A stretch of DNA of 64,000 nt from Tamarix chinensis (Eukaryota > Streptophyta > Magnoliopsida > Caryophyllales > Tamaricaceae). This document shows positions 12,815-23,592 of the stretch, piece after piece; positions within the stretch are counted from its first letter, which is position 1, and each line of letters begins with the position of its first letter. Below the pieces are notes generated by a model, which searched no databases, had not been told where the DNA came from, and saw nothing but the letters and a program-made list of their open reading frames with translations. A program made the translations under genes and the position numbers. The stretch lies in contig CM060174.1 in assembly GCA_030549775.1 (NCBI GenBank), positions 92,210,132 to 92,274,131 of the forward strand, given 5' to 3'.

Positions 12815-13085
12815 TATAATCTTTTCTTTCCTTATTTGTAATAAATATTTTCCTTTTGCTTTCACTCAAAATTATGTCTCTTGGTCCCCACGACCTTTTC
12901 TCCTTCTCCTTTTCCCTCCTGACGTGAGATTTACTTATAATATTTATAAAAATAAAGCCTCCTCAATTTACTTTTCTGCAATAAATATCTTTCTTTCCTT
13001 TTCCATTCAAGATTATTTCCATTGATTGTCCTATGGCCTTTTTTCCCCCTTTTTTCTTGATAGAATGAGATTTCATTACCATATC
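12815..13085. repeat. Diverged tandem duplication, T-rich
   Basis: Two adjacent units of roughly 140 bp share the order GTAATAAATATTTTCC / GCAATAAATATCTTTC, CACTCAAAATTAT / CATTCAAGATTAT, CGACCTTTTCTCC / TGGCCTTTTTTCC and TGAGATTT. No coding sense. The bases between the LINE and this repeat (12.69-12.81 kb) are unassigned. Confidence 0.55.
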
Positions 13086-13141
13086 AATTGCATATTTTTT
13101 TTAATGAAATTAAAACCTAAAAATAGTTAATTCTCATAGAT

Positions 13142-14075
13142 CCAGGCAATAAAATTGTGGTTGCAATCGTGGTGTTGCGATAATCAATATTTTGTATTTT
13201 GCGGCATGGATTTTGTTTATTTTTATTTTTTTCCCACAACAAATATTGGCATATATTGTTAATGGTATGTTCCTGATTGTTACTCCCTTGATTCGGTTTT
13301 GTGTTGAATTCAAATTTTGAGTTCTTAGTTGAAGTTGAACTTGGGTTCAGCTTCTTGATTTGTTATTGTGGCAATTAGCATGCTTCTGACCTATGGTGAT
13401 TAATGGTGTAGAGAAGTTAATTAGAAGGATTGTATTAGGTATTAGAGGGAGTTGAAGAGTAGAAGAGCAGAATTAGAGGGGGTGACTAAGAGGGGGGATG
13501 AGGATTGTATTGAGTATTAGAGGGAATTGATGAGTAGAAGAGAGGGGGATGGAGGGGAGGGTCGATCAGCTGAGAGAGAGGAGGGAGACAGGGCGGCGGC
13601 TAAGAGAGAGAACCAGAGATTAACTGTGTTAATCCTCCAATTGTTGAATTATGACTAGAGGCATAAGCCTTATTTAGACTTAGCACAACCTAACGGGTGT
13701 AACCTTTATTTTACTGAAATAATAAACTTCCTAAATCTTATGCAATAATATCTAACAAAATCTACATATCTATCTAAATAGAAAATCCAAATTACTAACG
13801 ATGCTAATTATTGAAAGGTACCAAATCATACGGGGTCTAATATTATTTAGCTAATATGTTGCTGGTTTTTTTATGCGTTTTACAAGGGCGTGTTCCAATT
13901 ATATATCGGCAAATATGAATAATATGTTGGTAAATATTAGAATATTTTGGCCAAAGCGTATTGTATCATCCGATATCCATGTGGTTTTGTTTCTACGTCA
14001 TTTATTGGACATTTCATGTATTGGAAAGCCTAAAATCCGATATCTATTGAAGTATATCGAACAATATTTTATTCC
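13142..14075. repeat. Second copy of the 2.4-kb repeat family, interrupted
   Basis: The left part (13142-13262) and right part (about 13890-14075) together match the order of blocks in the 302-bp insert at 2410-2711: CCAGGCAATAAAA, CCCACAACAAAT, CATATATTGTTAA, GGCAAATAT, and CGTATTGTATC followed by a run of ATATCGAT-like words. The two halves are separated by about 625 bp (13263-13889) absent from the other copy, so a later insertion is inferred. Confidence 0.5.
13263..13889. mobile_element. Probable insertion inside a repeat, type unknown
   Basis: This stretch is missing from the related copy at 2.4-2.7 kb. It contains an internal duplication (GGATTGTATTRGGTATTAGAGGGARTTGA, written with ambiguity, near 13427 and 13503) and a GA-rich block at 13.45-13.62 kb, a look often seen in LTRs. 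The words TATGTTCC at the left end and CGTGTTCC at the right end might be a remnant target duplication, but ends starting TG and finishing CA with a clean repeat could not be set. Confidence 0.3.
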
Positions 14076-15399
14076 ACTCTTAGAGCCTAGCTCGTTTTAT
14101 TGTGCCTAGTGTGCCTTTCCGATGACCTGCCAACGTTGCCTCTAATAAAAATGCTCCAACCCCCCAGAGCCTTGACCTTTTCAAACACTGAGTCAATCAT
14201 CAAGACAGTAGTGGCTCATCAAATTTTCTCAGGTTGTTTTTTCAATGATGCAGGTGGGTGTCAGCTTGCACCAGAGCAACCGTCAGGTGGATGGAGCTAT
14301 AAGAATGCTAAGGCCAGCCTTCGTTGAAGGTGGAGTAGGTTGTAGGATTCGAATTTGGTGCTGCGTCTGACCCTGTTATGGAAGTACTTTAATTGGTGGT
14401 TTAGTGCTTGCAATAGACCTATCAATCTGTTTGTTATCATCCGACCTTTCCATTTCTTGTGCTACCTTCCTCCCTGTGTTCGTTGTTTGTTCCAGAGGAG
14501 CCAACTGTGTTCTTAGCTTTCCACTTCCACCTGGCCATAGCACATTGAAGAGTGAGTTAGGGCGTACACTGATGCGTGAGGCACAACCCTGTTATTAGAT
14601 TCTTAAGCTTAAGGTAGAATTATTTATTTATTTTACTTAGCATTATTGTTTCTTTTTATCATGGTAGGGAACGAAGACTTGGAGGCACGCCAATAGAAGG
14701 CGGCAATATTTTGCATGAGATTCACGGCATGAAAAATGATAACAAAGAGCTCGACAGGTTGTTGCTGCTGTTAAAAATTTAATCATGTGGACCCTGAAAA
14801 ATCCTAGTTCGACTGCTCATTGAGCTCCGTGTTCTGCCATCCATATTAGCAGTGCTCTAGCTTAGCCAGACCAATTCACTCGTAGCTAGAGTGTGTGAGT
14901 TACTCTTCCTGATTTTAACACAGAAAAGCCAAAAAAAAAAAAAAACTATTCACTTGGTTTGATATGGTTGAAAACATATTTTTTTTACCATAAAGTTTGA
15001 GATAAATACAAATTTCCAATGCCATATGTTTCATTAGGAGTATGTGGTGGAGCAATACAAACTACTGGTGTCAACTTCACAAACCTGACCCATCAGCTGA
15101 TTGGAGTCAGCTTTGCCAGGTCGACAAATTCACTTTTAGCAACGAGTAGGAGTAGTACTCTAAGTTTCTTAGGCTATCTATTGGAATGTTGAGATGCAAT
15201 CTGGGGAGTTTTAGAATCTTGCCGCTTTTTGTGAAAAGTCCAGTCCATACATTAGAAGTCTTTGCCAAGACATCCATTTTGACTTCAAGGGCAGAGATTG
15301 GAGGTCTTTGCTAAGATATCCAATTCAGAAATCTTTGACCATTCAACTTTTACTCAAGATATAGAAAAGGCTAGTTTTTGGCAATGATTCGTTAATCCT
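14076..15399. other. No gene recognised
   Basis: GC is somewhat higher than in the flanks and short reading frames occur (for example at 14100-14327 and 14404-14598), but none resembles a known protein and none has a supporting frame or splice context. I looked here for upstream exons of the WD40 gene at 16.7 kb and found none. Confidence 0.4.
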
Positions 15400-16010
15400 T
15401 CTTATTGTCAGCCTGTCCGTTTCAAACTTGACAGTTCCAAGTTTAAATGCTTTAACCGTGAGCAGTTTGGCCATCTCCTTAAGAGTACCCTAAACATAGA
15501 GCTTCTGCACAAGTCAGTTCCGAGTGGGATGGGAAAGGAGGTTCATTTTGTTGGGGCTTGGAAGAATGGAGTAAAACAGAGCCTAGAGTCACAATATGAT
15601 GGACCAAGGATCCTTGTGATCACTCTGGTGATGAAGATGATGCTGCTGACTTGTGCCCTCGTTTTCACTCTTGTTTTGAAGTTCAAGGTCAGACTTCTCT
15701 CTAGTGGGGGAGAATGATGCAACTTAGACATTACCTCACTGTAGGCCCACAGTCTTGAAAGAAGGCCCAACTCCATGTGGATATATACCGCTTTTTATAG
15801 GCCGTGCAGCCCTAAGATTTCCCGAAGTGTTTAGTTAGGATATTGGATAAAGTCTATCAGTTGTTATTATCTTTCATTATTAATGTCTTTTAATCAGTGT
15901 CTTAGGATTTCTGTTTATCTTTTAGGATTAGCTTTATTGCTTTATCTTTTTAAGTTATTTTGCCTTTAAATAACCCCCAATATACATTAGAACAGTAATT
16001 AGTCTGGCAT
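15400..16010 (+). mobile_element. Possible 3' end of an LTR retrotransposon
   Basis: The segment near 15420-15490 translates to KCFNREQFGHLLKS, which resembles a CCHC zinc knuckle (CFxCxxxGHxxxxC) that has lost Cys residues. A purine run GTGGGGGAGAATGATG at 15703-15718 is typical of a polypurine tract before a 3' LTR. The following DNA ends with TTTTGCCTTTAAATAACCC, shared with position about 192. The element's polymerase genes are absent. This is a weak call. Confidence 0.35.
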
Positions 16011-16705
16011 CAACTTGACTTGCTTGCCACCTTTAAGTGGTGGAATATTGAGATTTACTCAGGTATTTAGCCTGTGGGTAGGTTCCATGTCAAGGTGCAA
16101 TTGATGGTTTACTTTAATTGTGGGGGTTTCTGTAGAATTAATTCTGTGTCCTCTGATGGTTGGCAGTATCATTTTTGTGGGATCTCAAGATACATGGGAT
16201 GCATGTGCTCCTATGATATGGATTCAAGGGTTTAGGGCCTTCCACCGCAAACTTTTAAAATATCATGCAGTAAAGAACTTATGACAATGAAAATGAGTTT
16301 CTATAACTTGAGCTAATAGCAATCAACTTTCGATACATTTGGAGGGAAATGCAAGTGCTGGATGTATCCAGATACAACTACTTAAGCTTCTATCTGGAGT
16401 TGGTTGTATTATTTCTCGATCTTATGCAAGTATTTTTGAATCGCAGAGTTTTGCATGTGACTGATGAATTCTATCTTGATCGTAAATTGATTGGTGGTGT
16501 TTGGTGTGTCCTAACTTAACCTATCTTGTCTCTCTAAACTGCAGTCTTAGACTCAATGAAAACTTGAGAATATAGTGCCCTTGTGGTGCATTCCTTTTTA
16601 GGTCTCAAATCACTGCAATTCGCCTCCCCCCTTTCTTCTCTTCTGAGGATGTCTTTTAGATTGCAGATTTGTTGATTGTGCATTGTTTCTGAATCAACTT
16701 GACAG

Positions 16706-19700
16706 TTATGAGGATGGAAGCATGGTTTGGTGGGACATCAGAAATACAAGGGCTCCATTGAATTCTGTGAAGTACCACTCAGAACCAGGTTCCAATCTGA
16801 GCTTTCCTTGGAAAAAGCTCTCTGCAGTTTGTCTATGTATTCTCAGGTTAAAATGTGCTTACTTATCTGGCAGTTCTTAGCATATCAGTTGATGAGTCGT
16901 GCAAGGGGGGTATCTCAGGTGCAGCAGATGACAAGGTTGTGTTATTCAGCCTTGATCATGCTAAGGTACGTGTACTTTGTTCCAGAAGTGCCATGCTGCT
17001 GGAACATCTCATGAAAAAGGAGTTATGCTGATGATTTTTCAAAATTTAAAATATAACATCAACGTATTATCATATTGATGGGGTGGTGAATTTGTAGAAC
17101 TATAACCACATTTTCTTGGCCGAGTTTTGAATCTCTGAAATCTTTGGCATTGGAAATGCTTTTGAAGCGCCAAACCATCTTTGTTGGGTGTTATCTATTT
17201 AAAAAAGTGATTTGTTGCCAGCAGTTTGGGAGCCACCTTTCCTTTGCCTGACTCCGAGTGTAATCCACAGTGCTTATCTATTTGGTGTATCTCTTTCTTT
17301 TCAATTCTTCCTGCTCTGTGTTCTGTCCCCATTGTTGCTACCGGTTTCCGTTCTGCCTGTGACAGTCACTACTGCATTTGCATATGCACGCTCCGTGTCC
17401 TGTCAATGGTGTGCTCACCACAACTTATTTCCCACTGCCAATTTATGCTGTTTTAGTCTCCTAGTTTTCTAGCAACCTATGTTTTACCCCTTCACGAAGT
17501 TTCTGCCTACTGCTCTTGCTATTTTCTTCACAGCATCTTTCCTTCACAAAATTCATGTCTCTGAATCTTAATGGATGCCTATATTCTATTATACTTCCTT
17601 CGTTTCGCAATAGATGGCTTGTAGTTTTTTAGCACACATATTAAAAAGTATTAAAATTTTAGGACTAATGGTGCACAAATTAACTAAAATGTCCACATTG
17701 GGATTTGAACAATTTAAAGGTTATGGGATACATTAATTAGGTAGAAGAGGGTAAATTTGGAAATATAACAAGAAATGTGTTGGAACTTGGAATAGGATTA
17801 ATACGATGAAAAAAAATGAAAAAATTATAGGCCTTCTATTTGAAATGGAGGGAGTACCTGTTTTCTGTCATTATTTTGAATTTTAAATCAGAATAAAGTG
17901 TATTTATATGTATTATATTAGAATTTTGAAATTCATTTAGTGCTCATTTTTTAATTATTTTTTTACTTGTTTTTACATTATAGTATGATTATTTATGTTG
18001 AATTTTGTTTTGTACCTTGGGTCTTTTCAAAATCAGTTTTCTTCCCATTTTGCTCTATCCTGAGTGTGCATCCAGCATCCTTCCTCTGCAACATATACTA
18101 TGATGATCCCTATGGATTACATCAATTATAACTGACAAGCTTTTGATGGATACAGTGGACTTGCTTAATGTGAATCTACGCTATAGTTGAGTACTTTTGC
18201 TGTTTGATCAAGCTATACCTATCTTTCTCTGACTAAAAATGAGAATTAGTTTGATCCATTCCTTCATCCATTATCGCCAGCCTTCCCATTCCGTTCATGG
18301 TCTTACTACTTAGATTCTTTCAGCTCTTATCAGCTTTGCACCTGGCTACCAGCATTCACTTCTCAACATTAAGATTTCTTGAAGGGGGTTTCATTTTGCT
18401 ATCTCCGAGAGTGGCTGGTCGTTCTTGAGCTCATTTTTTCTTCTCATTTGACAGTCCATTATCATTATTGTTATTATAATTTTCTAGTGTGAAATTCTTC
18501 GTCCCGACTGTGAGAAAGATCTTAACGAATTTCCTCAAAGAGAGCTGAATGTACGACGGGGAAGTTCTATCTTGCCATTAAATGAATCAATACTACATCT
18601 TGTATGGCGACTTTGCTGTATATATTTTTCAACTGAAATTTAATTGGAAGTTTGGTTGTCATGCTATTGTCTTTTACATCTAACTAAATATTATGTGGCG
18701 AACATTAAGGAAACATGGCATACTTCAATAAGGGCCCGTTCTCCTTCGTTTTTGCTTATTTTTACTGATTTGATGTTGTAATACTCTAAATTTTCATTTA
18801 AAACTACTAACTAATGATTTGCAAAAGCAAAAACCAAAACATGGGTGTTACTGCCGCTCTCAACAAAAGTCCAATATTCATACCATTCTCATGCTAAGGG
18901 AAAGGCAAAAAGCAAAAAAATTTCACAAACAAGTCACAATAGAGAACAATGGAATTCATGATATACCAATAATGTTGTGGAGATCAACATCTAAACATAT
19001 AAAAAAAAGGGAGACGAGACATGAGAGTCCAAAATATTAAAGATAGAAAATATTCCAAATGCACCACTAGATAGCTCTTAAAACAACACTCTTTCCCTGA
19101 CACATTAGCATACAAATCAACATCTTGTACTTGCAACAAGTTACATGCAAGAGTAGTATCGATACACTAATGTACTAAGTAAACAGGGCTTCCCTAATAG
19201 AGGCACCATGCAACATATAAGCCATGGAATAAAAGTGGTTAATCATGTGTACATATTAATATGCTATTGCAAATATATATGTCAATCTTAAAGAGAGAAC
19301 TCAATCATCTCGTAATCTCATGATCGTCTTATATCAAATACGATAACTATATTCCATACTTAATTCGGTATAATGTTTACCTCAAGCTAATTCAATATAG
19401 ATAATTAACATAACTTATACAAGGACTATATACCACCAGTTGAATCAATATAGACAGCCATCATAACTCAAATAAAAGTGTATTAAAACTACTAACAAAC
19501 ACAATATGGATAATTAGCATAGCTTAATAATAAGGTGAACTAAAACCACTACCTAACCCATTGACCCAATATAGATAGCTAACATAGGTGAAAATAAAGG
19601 TGTACTAAACTTACCACCTAACCCAATATAGATATCCACCACAATCTACAAAATAAGGTGGACTAAAACAACCAATCAATCCACAAAGGGAAGTCAACTC

Positions 19701-21980
19701 AAAATTCCATTATTTTTGATGTCTTATTTAAAGCCAACACTTAATTTCATATCATACACCTATGCTTAAGTTAATTATTCCTGCTTTCATCATGATTCAA
19801 GAAGGTTTAAGGCCAAGCAAGGAAGTTAATTCTAATGGTTACCCCTAAGAAAATACATCAAAAATTTTAGACTAACCAATCAACTGATCCCAAAAACCAG
19901 TGGACTGGTTTGAAAAATACTCTGAGAGAAAATAATACAAAACAGGCAAACCAGTCAATTAGTAATCAGTTGACTATAGGTTATAACTAGTGGACTGGTA
20001 AACCAGTGTCAACTCACTCCATACCAATTGTTTGATTCTATTAGGCAAAACATAATTCAAAGCCTTACATATTTTCTAACTTAATCTAAACACATTTATA
20101 GCTCATGAAACTTTCTAGAAATTGCACATCACATTAATACTCCATAAATCAACACCCAAACCATCAAATTTTACATTAATCGTGCTACGTTCAATTTTAT
20201 GATTTCTCATGCAAAGCAATCAAACCTATCATGCTCCTAAGGCCAATTTCATGTTTCTAAATACTTAAAACATATTTTTAATAGAATTTAATCATGGAAA
20301 TTATTCCGGAAAACAAAAAGACATAACATATCATTCTACGTCTACAAGGTCTAGACAAATTTACCTATCAAGTAAGTCTTCAAACAAAGAAGATCCAACT
20401 ACAATTCTACTCCAACCTTCTAGGAATTTTGCTCACTTAAACAAGAATTAGAGAAAATCATTTAGTGAAAGCATTAAGAGCTTAAAACCAGAACAAAATA
20501 TAGAGAAGAAGAGAAAAGAGGAAGATGCTAAGAAGGAGAAGAAAGAGGAGAAACCTTGAGGGTTTTTCTTGCAAAGGGAGAGCAAGGCTGCAATATGGGT
20601 TGTTAGGGGTTCAGCTGAGCACAAAATGAGAGAGGAGGAGGTCTAGGTCGAGAACAAGTGAAGGGCTAACACTTGAGTGAAGAAGAGAACAAGTGCAAAG
20701 GGTGGGCTACGGTGTAGGATGTGAGCTAGGAGCTAAGAAGAGATCTGAGGTGCAACCACAAGGGAGAGGAGATAAGGAAGAAGAAATTAAGGGAAAAGGG
20801 TAGAAAAGTGAATAAAGGGTTTTAAAGAAGGAATCTTGTTAGATTTTAGCTAAATCTGAAATTAGTTTGTAATGAGGAGGGTTTAAAATTATTAAAATAT
20901 TATTTATAATCAACATATAATCGATTTCCAAAGTTAGGTGACGGATTGGAAGAGATTCAAAGTCAAAATCAGAATAGAGATCACGAGTTTCATTAGAACC
21001 AGTTGGCTAATTTTAATTTGGAGCAGGCAATAAACCAATAGAATCTATAGCTTGCTAGGGAACATAACTTGGCTGAAACATGACTTGTAGTCTTTGCAGG
21101 TTAGTTATTTAGTAGATTGCTCAGGGCACCCCTATCATATTTTTTTCCATAATCTTATTCCATCCTATGTTTCTAATAGAGCAACTATTGTCATTCTATC
21201 TTCATCAATTTGTTTGCGTTCATGATCATTCAGTGAAGTGCATTTGACTGGCGAGAGATGGACTTGTAGTTGAATTTTTTTCAGTATGTTGGCCAGAGGC
21301 CCCACACTTATGTGGAATGATCGATCACAATAAATTTCTCTTTTGTCAGAACGCTGCTTCTGCTTGTTTATCACTACGGTACTCTTAATATGCTTCTCAA
21401 AAGTTCATCTTGAGTATTTCATTTTTATAGGGTTCCTGTACAGTCAAGAAAGATATTGGCCTGGCACGACCAGGAACAGCAGGGACCTCAATTCGTCCTG
21501 ATGGGAAAATTGTTGCCACTGCTGGTTGGGATCACAGGTTATTTTTTTATTTACAAATCCCTCCAGATTGTTTTGCCTCTTTTCTTTGTAAATCCGCAAC
21601 CGAAAATGACAATGGAATCGGGACTTAGTGACTTTTTTTTTTTCCTCCTCTTTTTAGAAGTTTCCGCTTTCCAAATAGTTGCTTTATTTGTTTGTTTTAG
21701 ACTCAAGTTTGCATTCATGGGTTTTGACTTCTGTTTCAGCTGTTAGGCTTTTGGCCATGGTTAAAATATATCTGGAGTCCTATGACCATCCTTCTGTACA
21801 TAACATTTTCGTATTTGTATTTTTAAAGTCAAATATATACATCGGCATTTGAGGCTATTGACCTCCGTAGCCATAAAGCTTATCCGGTTGTTTACTGTTA
21901 TCATATGAATGGTTCACTACCACTAACAATTTTATATTGGCTTCATCAGTAGTCACTGATCCTCTCATTTCTTATGATGC

Positions 21981-22012
<32 letters not shown>

Positions 22013-23016
22013 TTTTGTTTCTCCTGTGTTGACTACTGCTCTGTTTCTTTGACAGAGTTGGGGTTTACAACTATCGCAAGGGAAACGCTCTGGCCATCTT
22101 GAAGTATCACAACAAAATGGTATAAAGTCAACTCAAGCTGTCTGCTGTTTTTCTGGCGCTTTGTTTCTGCATGCGTCTCTTATGCTTATATCCCTGTTTC
22201 AGATCTGGTTTTCTGAGGAAGAATTAGGTGCGTTGGGATCATGTATTTTTGCACTGTTTGTTACCGCATGTGCTCAGAAAATAGACGCTATAAATCTGTC
22301 TCTCAGAGAGCAGCAGCAGAGTTCCATTTTGATTCTTTACATTTGGAAGTTAAGAACTTAAAAGAATGTTTTCTGTCTCTCAAAGGATGAGCAAAAGAAA
22401 ATCACATCCTTTATGTCAGATTTTTAACAGCCTGCAACCGATTTTCAAATAGTTACCTGTGCTTCTTTTTGAGCAGCGTTGTTTCCTTTTGTGATTTAAT
22501 CGAACGTTTCTTCTGAGTCATCTTTTAGTGCTTGTCATGCTTGTGTTTTCTATGTCGTATATCATGGCCGATATCTGGAGTGGGCAACCTAACATTTGGT
22601 GATTTAGATCCCCATTCCGTCATATTTGAGTTGGTTCATAAACTTACTGAGGGAGCATGAGAAAATGAATGAAAGAGTTTGAATGGAGAAAGATAAGACC
22701 TGCAGATTTATTCTCCTTGGTCGTAGGGTGTGAACTATTATGCCTGGGATCAGAAAATTTGTGGTATATATATGTCTAAGAAGGGAAGAATGTATCTGTG
22801 GTCAAATTATGGATGTTACCCTCATAACTCATTTGAACCTTCTTATTTTTAATTTTTGGCGAGTTGGGACTTGGCTAGCTGTTGTTCTTACAACCTTGAA
22901 ATAGTTGATTTGTGGCTCTGCAGTGCAATGCTGTTGCTTTCTCAACCAACTCTGGGCTGTTGGCCTCTGCATCCGAAGATGCGACAGTGGCTTTGTGGGA
23001 ACTTTATCCACCCTGA
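16706..23016 (+). CDS. DSE1: WD40-repeat protein, DSE1/TANMEI-like; last five exons
   Basis: Five exons with intact AG/GT borders are read on the plus strand: 16706-16788, 16874-16965, 21431-21537, 22056-22119 and 22924-23016 (stop TGA 23014-23016). Phases match at every junction. Translations include [74 protein letters not shown] and [19 protein letters not shown]. These are WD40 blades ending in WD-like motifs ([19 protein letters not shown]). The order matches the C-terminal half of plant DECREASED SIZE EXCLUSION LIMIT 1 / TANMEI (Arabidopsis At4g29860), a WD40 protein needed in embryo development and limiting plasmodesmatal transport. About the first 250 residues of that family are not found upstream in the window. 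Either the 5' exons lie beyond a very long intron outside it, or this is a 5'-truncated copy. Intron 16966-21430 holds a Stowaway MITE and an LTR fragment. Confidence 0.75.
17594..17854. mobile_element. Stowaway-like MITE in the WD40 gene intron
   Basis: Terminal inverted repeats of about 25 bp (left CTTCCTTCGTTTCGCAATAG; right end reads inverted as CTCCCTCCATTTCAAATAG) are bounded by TA on both sides (17592-17593 and 17855-17856). The CTCCCTCCGTTTC-type end and TA target duplication are the hallmark of Stowaway (Tc1/mariner-derived) MITEs. Length 261 bp, no coding capacity. It lies in sense-neutral intron sequence and breaks no exon. Confidence 0.85.
18488..18550 (+). other. Candidate cassette exon or fossil exon
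   Basis: A 63-base, phase-0 open stretch is bordered by TTTCTAG on the left and GTACGA on the right, inside the large intron of the WD40 gene. It translates to [20 protein letters not shown] plus N. Including it would keep the frame between exons 16874-16965 and 21431-21537, but the DSE1 proteins I recall join those exons directly. It may be an alternative exon, a captured piece of another gene, or chance. Confidence 0.25.
18777..20960. mobile_element. Partial LTR C (3' end unresolved) in the WD40 intron
   Basis: It starts TGTAATACTCTAAATTTTC, the same opening as the other long LTRs. It shares a block near 18880-18900 (ATACCATTCTCATGC) with LTR D (CATACCATTCTCGTAC) and has the family's purine-rich stretch at 20.44-20.83 kb. 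No GGTATTACA terminus was found before exon-bearing DNA resumes, so the right end is truncated or too decayed to place. Non-coding. Confidence 0.55.
21981..22012. repeat. (TTA)n microsatellite
   Basis: About ten uninterrupted TTA units lie in the intron between WD40 exons 21431-21537 and 22056-22119. Length variation here would not alter coding sequence. Confidence 0.9.
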
Positions 23017-23592
23017 GGCCTGAGCTGCAACCTACAAATGTCATATGCCATGGACGCAGGGCTCAGGTGCTCCACGCACATGGTCACTGACTCACCGGTA
23101 TGTTGTACTTTTACACTTTCTGATCAAATAGTAGAATTGGCGTTTTTTTTTACCCCTTTCCAATTTGGAGGGTCCGTGGTGTGCACTAAATTTGAAATGT
23201 AATTCTACTCAAATGCAAAGATAATTGCCCCACCCTCATACAATCCCTTGAAGAAGCTATTGAAGGAACCATTTTAGTGTATTAATTGGTCTTGAGTAAA
23301 TGAAAGTTCTTTATGCTCGTCATGGATTAGTTATTTCGATTTGTATTTTGTTTGTTCCCCCCTTGTTGGGATACGGTACCGAGGGGCGAGGGTGAGGATT
23401 GAGCAGTATGAATTTATCAAGTCACGAAAACTAATGCAACGCTGTAGCAAGTTGTAAGGAAACCTTTTTTATTTTTTATTTTATTTATTTTTTATTTTTT
23501 AACTTTAATAAGCATAAGATAATATCAAAATTGTTGAACAATAGGACCCCAACCCAAAACATGGTTACTATTTTGCGTCTAAAATTATATAA
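23017..23592. other. 3' flank of WD40 gene; intergenic
   Basis: Probable 3' UTR and spacer between the plus-strand WD40 gene and the convergent minus-strand GLOX pseudogene. A T-rich low-complexity stretch occupies 23465-23505. No further gene or clear canonical AATAAA signal was identified. Confidence 0.4.

Noticed and set aside
14100..14598. Two plus-strand frames that could have been upstream WD40 exons
   Set aside because: Their translations do not resemble WD40 blades or the DSE1 N-terminus and they lack matching splice phases.
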